Part shown: piece after piece, positions 35,106 through 44,694 of the stretch | How the letters are laid out: each line of letters starts with the position of its first letter | Numbering within the stretch: the stretch's first letter is position 1 | NCBI GenBank assembly: GCA_026989375.1 | Contig: JALSJJ010000099.1 | Location: forward strand, 1-64,000 | DNA length: 64,000 nucleotides | Direction of reading: 5' to 3' | DNA from: Rhodothermus sp. | GTDB lineage: Bacteria > Bacteroidota > Rhodothermia > Rhodothermales > Rhodothermaceae | Translations under genes and position numbers: made by a program | The notes under the pieces: model-generated | Databases searched by the model: none | What the model saw: only the letters and a program-made list of their open reading frames with translations | What the model was told of the DNA's origin: nothing

Positions 35106-38041
35106 CCAAAGAAAAACTGACGGAAAAACCGTTCGCGATATCGAAAGCCATCACGGTAACGATAGCCCATATCGTAGCGCAACACTAACCCACCCAGCAG
35201 ATTCAGCCGGAAGCCCAGACCAACGGCACCGATTGTTTCCCCTGTGTAAAGTTGCGGCTCCCGACGATCGTAGCGATCGTTCCACGCATGGGCCGCATCG
35301 AAGAACAACGCCCCCCGCAGGTTAGCAATACCAAACGGTGCCAGCAGTGGCATGTAAAGCGAAGGGGCTTCAAGGATCGGGAAACGCAGCTCATGGGAGG
35401 TAAACCAGAGCTTGCGCCCTCGTACGTTAAACAGTGGAAAACCACGCAGATCCCAGCTTCCTCCCAGAAACCACAGCCGTGCTTCACGACCTTCGTTGAT
35501 GCGGAGCAGTCCCCAGGAAGCCAGCGTGACGTTGCGCGTCAGGCGCAGATAGTGGCGTACATCCAGGCTCAGTGTATAGTAGCTGACGTTGGCGTAGCGC
35601 AGATCGGTGGTATATCCCAACGTCAGATTGGCCCGCCCCCCCTCAACCGGTCCGTTGGCCCCATAGAGCGCATGGTCATGCACCAGGGCCAGCGCATTCG
35701 ACAGAAGCAGGGCCCGACGTCGGACACCTCGGATGGCTACGCGTTTGTCGCTCCAGGCCAGCGCCGTGTGCAGCTCAAGACGACGGAAGGTAGAAAGTGG
35801 ATAGCTCAGCGCCCCGTAGGTGCCCACCAGTTCTTCCCAGAGCAGCGGATATTCGGCGGCAGCATCTGGGTCGGTCAGGTCGAAACGCAGGCCGGCAAAC
35901 CGATAGATTCCGTAGCCAACATTTGTGCGACGGTGGAGCTGCACGCGGGAGACGGCCACGTTCAACCCTTTGAGCAGCTCGCCACTTCCCCGCCCCGTGT
36001 GAAAAACCGTCACGTACCACCGGTCATCGCCCAGTAGATCTGAAAAAGCCAGCGCGGCACCGCCCGTTGTACCCCAGAGTGCGCTCTGGCTGATGCTGAT
36101 GCCGCCATAGGCTATATCCAGACTGTAACGTCGATGGTAGGGTCGGCGTCGGACGCCGCTCTCGGTCGAAAGACGTCCGGGCTGCCACGGGGGAGGGCTG
36201 CCCAGCAATGCCACCGTCGCCTGCTGATACGGACGGGCCAGTCGCTCGGCCACATTCGGGATATAGCGAATGGTGAACCGATAGTGCTCAAACGCGCTGA
36301 AGAGCAGGTGTCCGTCGGACGTCCATATGGGATCAAAGGCAGCGGTGGCCAGATTGGTCAATCGGTAAAGTCGCCGCACCGGCGGCCCGACAGCCTGTGC
36401 CCCTGTCTCAGGATAGGCAGTCGCTACCGGACGGACAGACAGCCGGGGCATCACTTCGACCGCCCAGATGTTCTGTGGGCTAAAACGACCCTCGTCCCCC
36501 ATCACCGCACTGGCAAACACGACGTAGCGGCCATCCGGGCTCCACCGGGGCTCCCGATCACGCCGCCATCCATCGGTGAGCTGGCGAATCTGCCCGGTAG
36601 CAAAGTCGTAGAGAAACAGATTCATCCCGTACCGTTCGCCCCAGGCCGTGCGGTCTGAGGCAAAGGCCAAATAGCGGCCGTCTGGACTCCAGGACGGATC
36701 GCGATCGTCATAAAGGTCACGTGTGAGCCGCTCAAGCTGGCCGCTCGCGGTATCCAGCACATAAAGATCGATCCATCCCCCGTCGTCGATCGCACTGAAG
36801 GCCAACCGCTTGCCGTCCGGGCTCCAGGTCGGGCTATAGAGCGCCACCAGATGGGGGAATCGGTACGTGCTAAGCAGTGCTTCCCGTTCCAGATCGTACA
36901 GATGCAATACATCTCCTGCACCACTCCGGGTCGTGAAGGCCAGAACGCCGGCGAACGATACATCCATGCGGTCTTCCAGCAAGCTCACCGACTCAAAGCG
37001 TTCGCTCCGGCCGGTACGAATCAGCACCCGTGGCGTACCTGTTGGCCGATAGGTCGCATCAACCGGAATCGCATACAGGCTGGTGGAGGTGCCCTCGTTG
37101 CCCAGATAGTACACAAATCGCTGGCCATCACGCCGTCGATACACCACCGGTTTTGTGCTGATCCCCCGCGCCACGATTGCCCGGGAAGCCAGTGAGGGCA
37201 GCGTGCGATGCGGCAGCATCGGTAGATAGCGCAGCTTCAACCAGCGCTCCCACCGATCTGATATCCGGTAGAAATCTTCGCCCAGTACGTGCTCCATCAC
37301 ACGCCGAAAGTCACGATCCATCCAGAACTGCTCGATCAGCTCCAGCAGTTTTTCCTCGCCGTAGGTCTCGGCAATGAAGTGGCAAAGCGCCTCCCCTTCT
37401 TTGTACATGAGAAAGGTGCCATACGTGCGATCCATGTTTTCCAAGGGGGCCAAGTAGTTCGCATAGAGCGCATCTCGAAGGATCATCTCATGCTGGTCGT
37501 CTGGCGGCCCCGACCAGTACTCAGCCAGTCCTTCGGTAAACCACAAGGGCAGATAACGATCGGGAGGCATCCGATGATCACGCAATACCTGAAGCGCCCG
37601 ATGGAACGTAAACACGTGGACGAGTTCGTGCCAGATCACTCGCCGAAAACGATAGAGATTGCCGCTGGCCGGAATCACAACCCGCCCTTTGATCAGCTCG
37701 AAAAAGCCAGCCACGCCTTCCGGGACAAAGCCCGGTATTGTGTTTGTCTGCTGGAAATGATAAGGCGCCGCATAAAAAATAATCGGTGTACGCTGCGGCA
37801 GGGCATAGTTAAAGCGCTGCTGGAGTGTGCGATAGGCCTCCTCGGCAAAGTAGGCGCCATGCTCGGCCAGCACCTGCATTTCGGGATAGTAATAAATGTC
37901 AAAGTGCTCTGTCTGCAACACATGCCAGTCGAAGCGCTCGTACTGGATTTTGTTTTTCCCGAAGTGTGCCTCGTAGAACTGAGCTGACGCAGCCGATACT
38001 GTCAGCACATACAATCCCAGCCCCGGCAGCAAAGCACGCAT
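35093..38041 (-). CDS. Metallopeptidase-propeller-outer-membrane barrel fusion
   Basis: A 982-residue outer-membrane protein with three parts. A signal peptide (ending ASAQ) leads into a peptidase-like domain with HELVH (His138, Glu139, His142) and a downstream FTEGLAEYW supplying the third ligand (Glu170 or Glu174). Next come TolB-like WD40 blades, seen as SPTWSPDGKRLAFS, DPSWSPDGRYLAFA and EPRWSPDGRYVVFA. The last 400 residues are Tyr/Arg/Gly-rich alternating strands ending in an aromatic Phe, a BamA/surface-antigen-type barrel. Its end overlaps the propeller lipoprotein gene by 13 bases. The substrate and biological role are unknown; I consider this the most interesting gene in the window. 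Confidence 0.82.
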   Translation of the reverse strand: MRALLPGLGLYVLTVSAASAQFYEAHFGKNKIQYERFDWHVLQTEHFDIYYYPEMQVLAEHGAYFAEEAYRTLQQRFNYALPQRTPIIFYAAPYHFQQTNTIPGFVPEGVAGFFELIKGRVVIPASGNLYRFRRVIWHELVHVFTFHRALQVLRDHRMPPDRYLPLWFTEGLAEYWSGPPDDQHEMILRDALYANYLAPLENMDRTYGTFLMYKEGEALCHFIAETYGEEKLLELIEQFWMDRDFRRVMEHVLGEDFYRISDRWERWLKLRYLPMLPHRTLPSLASRAIVARGISTKPVVYRRRDGQRFVYYLGNEGTSTSLYAIPVDATYRPTGTPRVLIRTGRSERFESVSLLEDRMDVSFAGVLAFTTRSGAGDVLHLYDLEREALLSTYRFPHLVALYSPTWSPDGKRLAFSAIDDGGWIDLYVLDTASGQLERLTRDLYDDRDPSWSPDGRYLAFASDRTAWGERYGMNLFLYDFATGQIRQLTDGWRRDREPRWSPDGRYVVFASAVMGDEGRFSPQNIWAVEVMPRLSVRPVATAYPETGAQAVGPPVRRLYRLTNLATAAFDPIWTSDGHLLFSAFEHYRFTIRYIPNVAERLARPYQQATVALLGSPPPWQPGRLSTESGVRRRPYHRRYSLDIAYGGISISQSALWGTTGGAALAFSDLLGDDRWYVTVFHTGRGSGELLKGLNVAVSRVQLHRRTNVGYGIYRFAGLRFDLTDPDAAAEYPLLWEELVGTYGALSYPLSTFRRLELHTALAWSDKRVAIRGVRRRALLLSNALALVHDHALYGANGPVEGGRANLTLGYTTDLRYANVSYYTLSLDVRHYLRLTRNVTLASWGLLRINEGREARLWFLGGSWDLRGFPLFNVRGRKLWFTSHELRFPILEAPSLYMPLLAPFGIANLRGALFFDAAHAWNDRYDRREPQLYTGETIGAVGLGFRLNLLGGLVLRYDMGYRYRDGFRYRERFFRQFFFGWDF

Positions 38042-38211
38042 GGCGCCCGATGGCCGCAGATGACCCTGGCTGTTGCGTTCACCATCTGTTCACAGGCTAC
38101 GCCAACCGACAGCGACCGTTCCGGCCAGCTTCATGTAAGCCCGTGAGGCACCAGCGCACAAGGCCCTGCCCCAATCCGCTCCGCTGCTCATGCGCCGCCA
38201 TCTGCAGGCGC

Positions 38212-41200
38212 TCACATATTCCGCCGATACTCGCCGCCCACTTCAAACAGGGCCTGCGTGATCTGTCCCAGCGAGCAGTAGCGTACGGACTCCATCAGCT
38301 CGGCGAAGACGTTCTCGCCGCGACGCGCCACCTGCTGCAACCGCGCCAGCATCTGCGGCGCCCGGTGGGCATTCCGCCGCTGGAAAGCGCGCAGGTTTTC
38401 GAGCTGATGCCGCTTTTCCTCTTCGTGCGAGCGCATCAGCGCCGTCGGTGCATCGTGCGATTCGCCGTTTTTGGGCAGGAACGTATTCACCCCGATAATG
38501 GGCAGCTCGCCGCTGTGCTTCTTGCGCTCATAGAGCAGCGACTCTTCCTGGATTTTGCCGCGCTGATACATCGACTCCATGGCCCCCAGCACCCCACCCC
38601 GGCGATCGATGCGCTCGAATTCTTGCAGCACCGCCTCCTCGACCAGATCGGTCAGTTCTTCGATAATGAAGCTTCCCTGCAGCGGATTTTCGTTCTTGGC
38701 CAGGCCCAGCTCTTTGTTGATGATCAGCTGAATTGCAATAGCACGCCGGACGCTCTCTTCGGTCGGGGTCGTAATGGCCTCGTCGTAGGCGTTGGTATGC
38801 AGTGAGTTGCAGTTGTCATAGATGGCCATCAGCGCCTGCAGTGTCGTGCGGATGTCGTTGAAGGCGATTTCTTTGGCGTGCAGGCTACGACCGGACGTCT
38901 GGATGTGGTATTTGAGTTTCTGGCTGCGTTCGTTGGCGCCGTATCTGTCCCGCATCACCACAGCCCAGATGCGTCGGGCCACGCGTCCGATCACGCTGTA
39001 CTCCGGGTCCATGCCATTCGAGAAGAAGAACGACAGGTTCGGTGCAAAGTCGTCGATGTGCATGCCCCGGCTCAGGTAGTATTCCACGTACGTGAAGCCG
39101 TTGGCCAGCGTAAAGGCCAGTTGCGTGATCGGGTTGGCCCCTGCCTCGGCAATGTGGTACCCCGAAATGGAGACCGAATAGAAGTTGCGGACCTTGTGGT
39201 CAATGAAATACTGCTGCACGTCGCCCATCAGGCGCAGCGCGAACTCGGTCGAAAAAATGCAGGTGTTCTGCGCCTGGTCTTCCTTGAGGATGTCGGCCTG
39301 GACGGTGCCGCGCACGACGGAGAGCGCCCGGGCTTTGATGTTCTCGTACGTTTCTCGATCAAGCAGTCCCCATTCGACCAGCTCGGCGCCGCTGGTGCCC
39401 AGCAGGCCCAGTCCGGTGCCGTCATGCGTGGGCGGCAGGTCGTCGACCCGTCCCTGTGGTCCGAACGGCACGTAGCGCGGACGGTCATCCCCCAGCCGCT
39501 CGGCAATAGCCCGCTCGACCTCCTCCCAGCGCCCGATTTCGCGCAGGTAGTACTCCACCTGTTGATCGATGGCCGTATTCAGGAACATGGCCAGGATCAT
39601 GGGCGCCGGCCCGTTGATGGTCATCGACACGCTCGTCTTCGGGTCGCACAGGTTGAAGCCCGAGTAGAGCTTCTTCATGTCGTCGAGCGTGCAGATCGAC
39701 ACGCCCGCATTGCCGATCTTGCCGTAGATGTCCGGGCGTTCATCGGGGTCGCGGCCGTAAAGCGTAACCGAGTCGAAGGCGGTCGAAAGCCGCTTGGCCG
39801 ACATGCCTTCCGAGATGTAGTGAAAGCGGCGGTTGGTACGCTCGGGCGTCCCCTCGCCCGCAAACATGCGCGTAGGTTCTTCTTCTGTGCGTTTGAAGGG
39901 ATAGACGCCAGCCGTGTAGGGGAAGTAGCCGGGCAGGTTCTCCAGCAGCGCAAAGCGCAGGCGTTCGCCGGGGTCTTCATAGCGCGGCAGCGCCACCCGT
40001 GGCACCCGGGTGCCCGAGAGCGACGTATGGTAAAGCGGCGTATGGATCTCCCGGTCCCGCACTTTGTAGGTGAACGTCTCCTGTCGGTAGCGCTCGGCCG
40101 TGGCGTCCCACTCTTCCAGGATGCGCTTGCAGCGCGCGTCGAGCTTGTCCCACCAGTGGCGGATCATCTGATCCAACCGCTCCAGCAGCAGCTCCCGATC
40201 TTCAGGCGCCCAGCGTTCCACCTGGCGCCGCGCGCCCACTGCCTCGCCCCATTTCCGCGCGTAGGTTACCTGCTCTTCGACCCACTTCCGGTAGTTACGG
40301 CAGGTCTCGACAATCTCGCCCAGGTAGCGCTCGCGCCTCGGCGGAATAATGGCCTGCTGTTCGGGATCGACCTCCGGCAGCTCTTCCGGCTTGAACAGAC
40401 GGGAAGCTCGCCCGAAATGGAAGCGTTCGTTGAGCAGATCCAGCAGCGCCAGGTAAAGCCGCGTCGTGCCCGGATCATTGAAGTGCGAAGCCATAGTGGG
40501 GAAAACGGGCATGGCTTCGGGCGGCTGGTCGAAGGCGCCCCGGTTGCGCTGCACCTGCTTACGGATGTCCCGAAGGGCATCCTGGCTTCCTCGTTTTTCG
40601 AACTTGTTCAGCACAATCAGATCCGCCAGATCCAACATGCCGATCTTTTCGAGCTGGGTCGGGGCGCCATAGTCCTGGGTCATGACGTAGAGCGTAACAT
40701 CGGCCAGATCGGCAATTTCCGTGTCGCTCTGGCCGATGCCCGCCGTTTCGACGAAGATCAGGTCGAATCCGGCCGCCCGGCACACCTCAATGGCCTCCTG
40801 CAGCGATTCGGTAATGGACCGGTGGGCCTGGCGTGTAGCGAATGAACGCATGTAAACACGGTCGCCATGCTCGCCGTAGAGCGCATTCATGCGGATGCGG
40901 TCGCCCAGCAGCGCGCCCCCCGTGCGCCGCCGGGTCGGATCGACCGAAAGCACGGCGATGTGGATGTCTTCAAAATCGTTCAAAAAGCGACGGATCAGCT
41001 CATCGGTCAGCGTCGATTTACCGGCCCCGCCGGTGCCGGTGATGCCCACCACCGGTGCCGTACGCACCTCGGCGGCCGGTGCGCCGTCGCCTCCGGCTGG
41101 TTCCGGCACCAGACGGGCCGGCACCTGCTCCAGCAGTCGCGACTCGATGGCCGTCAGCACCCGGGCCAGCGCTTTTTTGTCTCGCTGCCGCACCCGCTCC

Positions 41201-41664
41201 AGCTCTGCTTCTTCGAGCTGCCGCACAGTCGGGAAGTCGCATTGCTCCAGCATGTAGTTGACCATCCCCTGCAAGCCCATGCGCAGCCCGTCCTCCGGCG
41301 AAAAGATTTTGCAGACGCCGTAGGCTTCCAGCTCCCGGATTTCCTCGGGCACGATCACCCCGCCGCCTCCACCGAAGACCTTGATATGCGAAGCGCCCCG
41401 CTCACGTAGCAGGTCAATCATGTATTTGAAGAACTCCATGTGCCCGCCCTGGTAGCTTGAGACGGCAATGCCCTGCACATCCTCCTGAATGGCCGTCTCG
41501 ACGATCTCCTGCACGGAACGATTATGCCCCAGGTGAATGACCTCGGCGCCACTGGCCTGCAACAGCCGACGGATCAGGTTGATGGCGGCGTCGTGCCCGT
41601 CGAAGAGGCTGGCCGCCGTCACAAAGCGGATGCGGTGCTTGGGTTTATAGACACGCGGTTCCAT
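38212..41664 (-). CDS. icmF: Fused isobutyryl-CoA mutase (IcmF)
   Basis: A 1,150-residue coenzyme-B12 enzyme carrying its own G-protein chaperone. In order: a B12-binding domain ([17 protein letters not shown] with [26 protein letters not shown]), a MeaI-type GTPase ([43 protein letters not shown]) and a mutase barrel ([54 protein letters not shown]). The domain order is that of IcmF, which interconverts isobutyryl- and butyryl-CoA, sometimes with pivalyl- or isovaleryl-CoA. The frame opens at TTG 41685 with a GGAAG before it; ATG 41664 was preferred. Confidence 0.93.
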   Translation of the reverse strand: MEPRVYKPKHRIRFVTAASLFDGHDAAINLIRRLLQASGAEVIHLGHNRSVQEIVETAIQEDVQGIAVSSYQGGHMEFFKYMIDLLRERGASHIKVFGGGGGVIVPEEIRELEAYGVCKIFSPEDGLRMGLQGMVNYMLEQCDFPTVRQLEEAELERVRQRDKKALARVLTAIESRLLEQVPARLVPEPAGGDGAPAAEVRTAPVVGITGTGGAGKSTLTDELIRRFLNDFEDIHIAVLSVDPTRRRTGGALLGDRIRMNALYGEHGDRVYMRSFATRQAHRSITESLQEAIEVCRAAGFDLIFVETAGIGQSDTEIADLADVTLYVMTQDYGAPTQLEKIGMLDLADLIVLNKFEKRGSQDALRDIRKQVQRNRGAFDQPPEAMPVFPTMASHFNDPGTTRLYLALLDLLNERFHFGRASRLFKPEELPEVDPEQQAIIPPRRERYLGEIVETCRNYRKWVEEQVTYARKWGEAVGARRQVERWAPEDRELLLERLDQMIRHWWDKLDARCKRILEEWDATAERYRQETFTYKVRDREIHTPLYHTSLSGTRVPRVALPRYEDPGERLRFALLENLPGYFPYTAGVYPFKRTEEEPTRMFAGEGTPERTNRRFHYISEGMSAKRLSTAFDSVTLYGRDPDERPDIYGKIGNAGVSICTLDDMKKLYSGFNLCDPKTSVSMTINGPAPMILAMFLNTAIDQQVEYYLREIGRWEEVERAIAERLGDDRPRYVPFGPQGRVDDLPPTHDGTGLGLLGTSGAELVEWGLLDRETYENIKARALSVVRGTVQADILKEDQAQNTCIFSTEFALRLMGDVQQYFIDHKVRNFYSVSISGYHIAEAGANPITQLAFTLANGFTYVEYYLSRGMHIDDFAPNLSFFFSNGMDPEYSVIGRVARRIWAVVMRDRYGANERSQKLKYHIQTSGRSLHAKEIAFNDIRTTLQALMAIYDNCNSLHTNAYDEAITTPTEESVRRAIAIQLIINKELGLAKNENPLQGSFIIEELTDLVEEAVLQEFERIDRRGGVLGAMESMYQRGKIQEESLLYERKKHSGELPIIGVNTFLPKNGESHDAPTALMRSHEEEKRHQLENLRAFQRRNAHRAPQMLARLQQVARRGENVFAELMESVRYCSLGQITQALFEVGGEYRRNM

Positions 41665-41707
41665 GATTAACTTCGATTTTTGCAAGCGCTTCCGTCCATA
41701 AAAAACA

Positions 41708-41733
41708 ATGAACCCCTCTATAATGATTCATTC
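41708..41733 (-). terminator. Weak terminator between menB and icmF
   Basis: AATGAA (41708-41713) pairs with TTCATT (41728-41733) across a 14-nt loop, and on the minus strand a T-run follows. The stem is only 6 bp. It lies after the menB stop and before the icmF start, so it may make menB and icmF separate transcripts. Confidence 0.3.
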
Positions 41734-41739
41734 AGTCTG

Positions 41740-42636
41740 TCAATAATACCACGGAAATCTGGAATAATCTGGGCGTCGCTTCTCCAGAAAGGCATCTCTT
41801 CCTTCCCGCGCTTCTTCGGTCATATACGCCAGGCGTGTGGCTTCGCCAGCAAACAACTGCTGGCCGATGAGTCCGTCGTCGATTAGATTGAATGCATATT
41901 TGAGCATGCGGATAGCCGTCGGGCTTTTCCGGTTGATTTCAGCGGCCCATTCCAGCGCGACCTCTTCAAGTTTTTCGTGGGGTACCACGGCGTTGACCAT
42001 CCCCATCTGGTAGGCTTCCTCGGCTGTATAAGTACGCCCCAGGAAAAAAATCTCGCGGGCACGCTTCTGCCCCACCATGCGGGCCAAGTAAGCCGATCCA
42101 AACCCCCCGTCAAAGCTGGCCACGTCCGGATCGGTCTGTTTGAACAGGGCATGCTCCCGACTGGCAATCGTCAGATCACATACCACATGCAGGCTATGTC
42201 CACCACCCACCGCCCACCCGGGTACGACGGCAATAACTACCTTGGGCATGAAGCGGATCAATCGCTGGACCTCCAGAATATGCAGTCGGCCCATGCGGGC
42301 CTTTGCAGCGGGCGTATCGTCTCTCGCTTCATATTGATACCCCGACGGCCCACGCACACGCTGATCCCCACCGGATGAGAAGGCCCATTTACCGTGCTTT
42401 TTCGAAGGGCCGTTGCCTGTCAACAGTACCACCCCAACATCTGGCGTCTGACGAGCATGGTCAAGTGCCTGATAGAGCTCATCGACCGTTTTTGGACGAA
42501 AGGCATTGAGCACTTCCGGTCGGTTGAAGGCAATGCGGACCGTACCCTGATCCTTGGCGCGGTGATAGGTAATGTCCTCAAACTGAAAGCCTTCGACTTC
42601 AACCCAGCGATCCGGATCAAAAATCGCCGAAACCAT
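41740..42636 (-). CDS. menB: 1,4-dihydroxy-2-naphthoyl-CoA synthase
   Basis: Crotonase-fold enzyme that closes the naphthoate ring in menaquinone synthesis. The 298-residue product has VRIAFNRPEVLNAFRPKTVDEL, WAFSSGGDQRVRGPSGY, PGWAVGGGHSLHVVCDLTIAS, FKQTDPDVASFDGG and FFLGRTYTAEEAYQMGMVN, all typical MenB segments, and ends DYSRFPWYY as in known MenB proteins. The frame extends to 42687; ATG 42636 was chosen because GGAG lies about 10 bases before it and conservation begins there. Menaquinone is the respiratory quinone of this group. Confidence 0.93.
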   Translation of the reverse strand: MVSAIFDPDRWVEVEGFQFEDITYHRAKDQGTVRIAFNRPEVLNAFRPKTVDELYQALDHARQTPDVGVVLLTGNGPSKKHGKWAFSSGGDQRVRGPSGYQYEARDDTPAAKARMGRLHILEVQRLIRFMPKVVIAVVPGWAVGGGHSLHVVCDLTIASREHALFKQTDPDVASFDGGFGSAYLARMVGQKRAREIFFLGRTYTAEEAYQMGMVNAVVPHEKLEEVALEWAAEINRKSPTAIRMLKYAFNLIDDGLIGQQLFAGEATRLAYMTEEAREGRDAFLEKRRPDYSRFPWYY

Positions 42637-42712
42637 TGTGATCACTCCGCTTTTTCGTGGAACACCTTGTGCTCGCTGTAGGGGCAATATAGCATGAAGG
42701 GGACCTCCCCTG

Positions 42713-43339
42713 CTATGGATTTTCGGGCCAGGCCAGGGCCCAGACGTATCCTTCGCGCAGGTCGGCTACGACGCGCCAGCGCGCGCCGTCTTCCAGGTAG
42801 ACCCACCCCTGCGTCGGCGCTTCAAGTACCAGGCGAAGCCGCCGCGGCGAGCAGCGCAGTCCGAGACCCAGGCCTTTCAGCACTGCCTCTTTCAAAGCCC
42901 AGCACCAGACGGTCGCCTGCTCAGGCTGCATCTTGAAATGGCGAAGCACCGGATGTTCGTCCGGGTGCAGCACGTAGCGATAAAGTTCTGGCGACCGGGG
43001 TTTGAGACGCTCCAGGTCAGCTCCTACAGGATGGCGGGCAGTCACCGCCAGTGCCACATCGTCAGCATGGGCGATCGACACAAATAGATCAGTGCCAGGC
43101 ACGCAGGGGGGCTCATCAGGACGTGCCACAATGGGCACGCGGTCGGGCGTCGTGCCCAGGCGCTCGGCCAGCACCTGACGAGCGGCTGCACGCCCCAGCA
43201 GAAAGGAACGACGGCGCTGCACCCGGCGGAATCCTTTCAGTCGTCGGCGCTCGTCTTCTGAAAGCCACGTGCGCCACGTCGCTTCACAGGCTGGATCGTA
43301 GCGCAGCCAGCACCAGGTGATCGTCTCCGGCAGTATCAT
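42713..43339 (-). CDS. 4'-phosphopantetheinyl transferase, Sfp-type
   Basis: Transfers the phosphopantetheine arm of CoA to carrier proteins. The 208-residue product has [36 protein letters not shown] for Mg binding (normally GIDLE or GVDIE) and [12 protein letters not shown] matching the WxxKEAxxK signature. The open frame extends to 43384, but that would run through the sodA terminator hairpin, so ATG 43339 is the sensible start. No carrier protein, polyketide or non-ribosomal peptide gene is adjacent, so its target cannot be told from context. Confidence 0.88.
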   Translation of the reverse strand: MILPETITWCWLRYDPACEATWRTWLSEDERRRLKGFRRVQRRRSFLLGRAAARQVLAERLGTTPDRVPIVARPDEPPCVPGTDLFVSIAHADDVALAVTARHPVGADLERLKPRSPELYRYVLHPDEHPVLRHFKMQPEQATVWCWALKEAVLKGLGLGLRCSPRRLRLVLEAPTQGWVYLEDGARWRVVADLREGYVWALAWPENP

Positions 43340-43352
43340 GTTTCCGTCAACG

Positions 43353-43380
43353 AAAAAAGGCAGGGCTGGTGCCCTGCCTT
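43353..43380 (-). terminator. Strong terminator after sodA
   Basis: AAGGCAGGGC (43357-43366) pairs perfectly with GCCCTGCCTT (43371-43380) around a 4-nt loop, and the minus-strand transcript continues into a run of U. It ends the sodA transcript and fixes the start of the downstream phosphopantetheinyl transferase at 43339. Confidence 0.88.
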
Positions 43381-43405
43381 TCACATCTCGGGTGAATCAC
43401 ACGAT

Positions 43406-44035
43406 TCAAGAGGTTGCAACCTTCGCCATCGCCTCTTTGTAGTACTGGGCCACCTGGTCCCAGTTGACCACGTTCCACCAGTTCTGGATGTATTCGGCGC
43501 GGCGATTCTGATACTTCAAATAGTAGGCATGCTCCCAGACATCCAACCCCAGAATGGGGGTATGGCCCTGCATGTAGGGGCTGTCCTGGTTGGGCAGTGA
43601 ATAGACCTGAAGCCCGCCGTTTTCGTCCACGACCAGCCAGGCCCAGCCACTTCCGAAGCGTCCGGCAGCCTCGGCCGAAAACTTCTCCTTAAAAGCGTCG
43701 AACGATCCAAACGTCGACTTGATGGCCTCGGCCAGTTCTCCGGTGGGCTCACCACCGCCATTGGGCTTCATGATCGTCCAGAACAAGCTGTGGTTGGCAT
43801 GCCCACCACCGTTGTTGCGCACCGCCGTGCGGATCGACTCGGGGACCTCATTGATACCGCGCAGTAGCGCTTCAATCGACTTGTGCTGCAGTTCTGAATG
43901 GCCCTCAAGCGCCTTGTTCAGCTTGTCCACATAACCCTGATGGTGCTTCGTGTAGTGGATTTCCATCGTCCGGGCGTCGATATAGGGCTCGAGGGCATCA
44001 TACGCATAGGGCAACGGGGGCAGCGTAAAAGCCAT
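43406..44035 (-). CDS. sodA: Manganese superoxide dismutase
   Basis: Dismutates superoxide. The 209-residue product has metal ligands His27, His82 (GHANHSLFW), Asp165 and His169 ([10 protein letters not shown]). The Gly-rich NNGGGHAN stretch and a Gln in LPNQDSPYM at the position of the Mn-type Gln146 favour manganese over iron, though metal choice cannot be settled from sequence. A Shine-Dalgarno (AAGGAG) lies 6-8 bases before ATG 44035. The leader contains a short inverted repeat (TCCTCCC/GGGAGGA, about 44088-44103), a possible operator. A strong terminator follows the gene. Confidence 0.93.
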   Translation of the reverse strand: MAFTLPPLPYAYDALEPYIDARTMEIHYTKHHQGYVDKLNKALEGHSELQHKSIEALLRGINEVPESIRTAVRNNGGGHANHSLFWTIMKPNGGGEPTGELAEAIKSTFGSFDAFKEKFSAEAAGRFGSGWAWLVVDENGGLQVYSLPNQDSPYMQGHTPILGLDVWEHAYYLKYQNRRAEYIQNWWNVVNWDQVAQYYKEAMAKVATS

Positions 44036-44111
44036 AGCGTCTCCTTGATTTGGTTTTGGGGTGCTGTGCCTCGGATCGCCGCAGCATTCCTCCCACGGGA
44101 GGAGCTCTAAC

Positions 44112-44136
44112 GGAAAAAACTCAGAGAAAGTTTTCG
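44112..44136 (-). terminator. Weak terminator after the PH-like gene
   Basis: On the minus strand GAAAAC pairs with GTTTTT across an 8-9 nt loop, with the T-tract being part of the second arm. Position downstream of the stop at 44140 and before sodA fits, but the stem is short. Confidence 0.35.
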
Positions 44137-44139
44137 GGG

Positions 44140-44688
44140 TTAACCAGATCGTAACACTTCAAGCAATCGGTGATAGTCACGCGTGCTGAGCTTGCCCTGC
44201 GCTCTCAGTTGTGCCAGGGCAGCCTGCACCGCTGCATGATCGGTCCGTGCATTGGAGGGGTCATGCGCCATCGGAGTGCGCAGCATCGCTTCCTGCAGAA
44301 AGCGCGCCACGTAGGGGGCCGCTTTGGGCTTACCGGAAAAGTCCATGGAGAGCGTGAATGTGGCACGGCCGCGGTTAACCTGCAATTCAATCCGTCGGCC
44401 ACCCAGCAACCGCCGTTTCAACTCAACGCCCACAAGATCTTCGTATAGGACGGTTTGGGGCGGCTCCAGATCCATATTCTGAAAGATAAACCGATCGCGC
44501 AAAAAAACGGCTCCGTCTCGTCCCGTCCCCATCCATGTGGCATCGTAGAGGGCCAGCACTTCGTGCGGTGCCACTCCATGGGCATAGTCGGCCAGCGCTC
44601 CCCGAAGCCGATCTTCAGGGATCTCCGGGGCCACGAACAGTCCCCACTGCGGGGCGTGGGGAATCAGCTCACGAATCAACGCTTCCAT
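44140..44688 (-). CDS. PH-like and SHOCT-like domain protein of unknown function
   Basis: A 182-residue cytoplasmic-looking protein. The middle ([30 protein letters not shown]) resembles bacterial PH-like domains of the type following DEVLALYDxT, and the C-terminal [23 protein letters not shown] resembles a SHOCT short helical domain. I cannot assign a function. It lies 6 bases before the rsmB stop region on the same strand, so it is probably co-transcribed downstream of rsmB. An AT-rich weak hairpin (around 44112-44136) may terminate the transcript before sodA. Confidence 0.7.
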   Translation of the reverse strand: MEALIRELIPHAPQWGLFVAPEIPEDRLRGALADYAHGVAPHEVLALYDATWMGTGRDGAVFLRDRFIFQNMDLEPPQTVLYEDLVGVELKRRLLGGRRIELQVNRGRATFTLSMDFSGKPKAAPYVARFLQEAMLRTPMAHDPSNARTDHAAVQAALAQLRAQGKLSTRDYHRLLEVLRSG

Positions 44689-44694
44689 AGTCCC

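Noticed and set aside
38878-40845. 655-codon open frame on the plus strand
   Set aside because: It lies fully antisense to icmF, whose domains are clearly conserved; the frame is a by-product of codon usage.
42637-42687. Longer N-terminus for menB
   Set aside because: The extra 17 residues are not conserved and the ATG at 42636 has its own Shine-Dalgarno.
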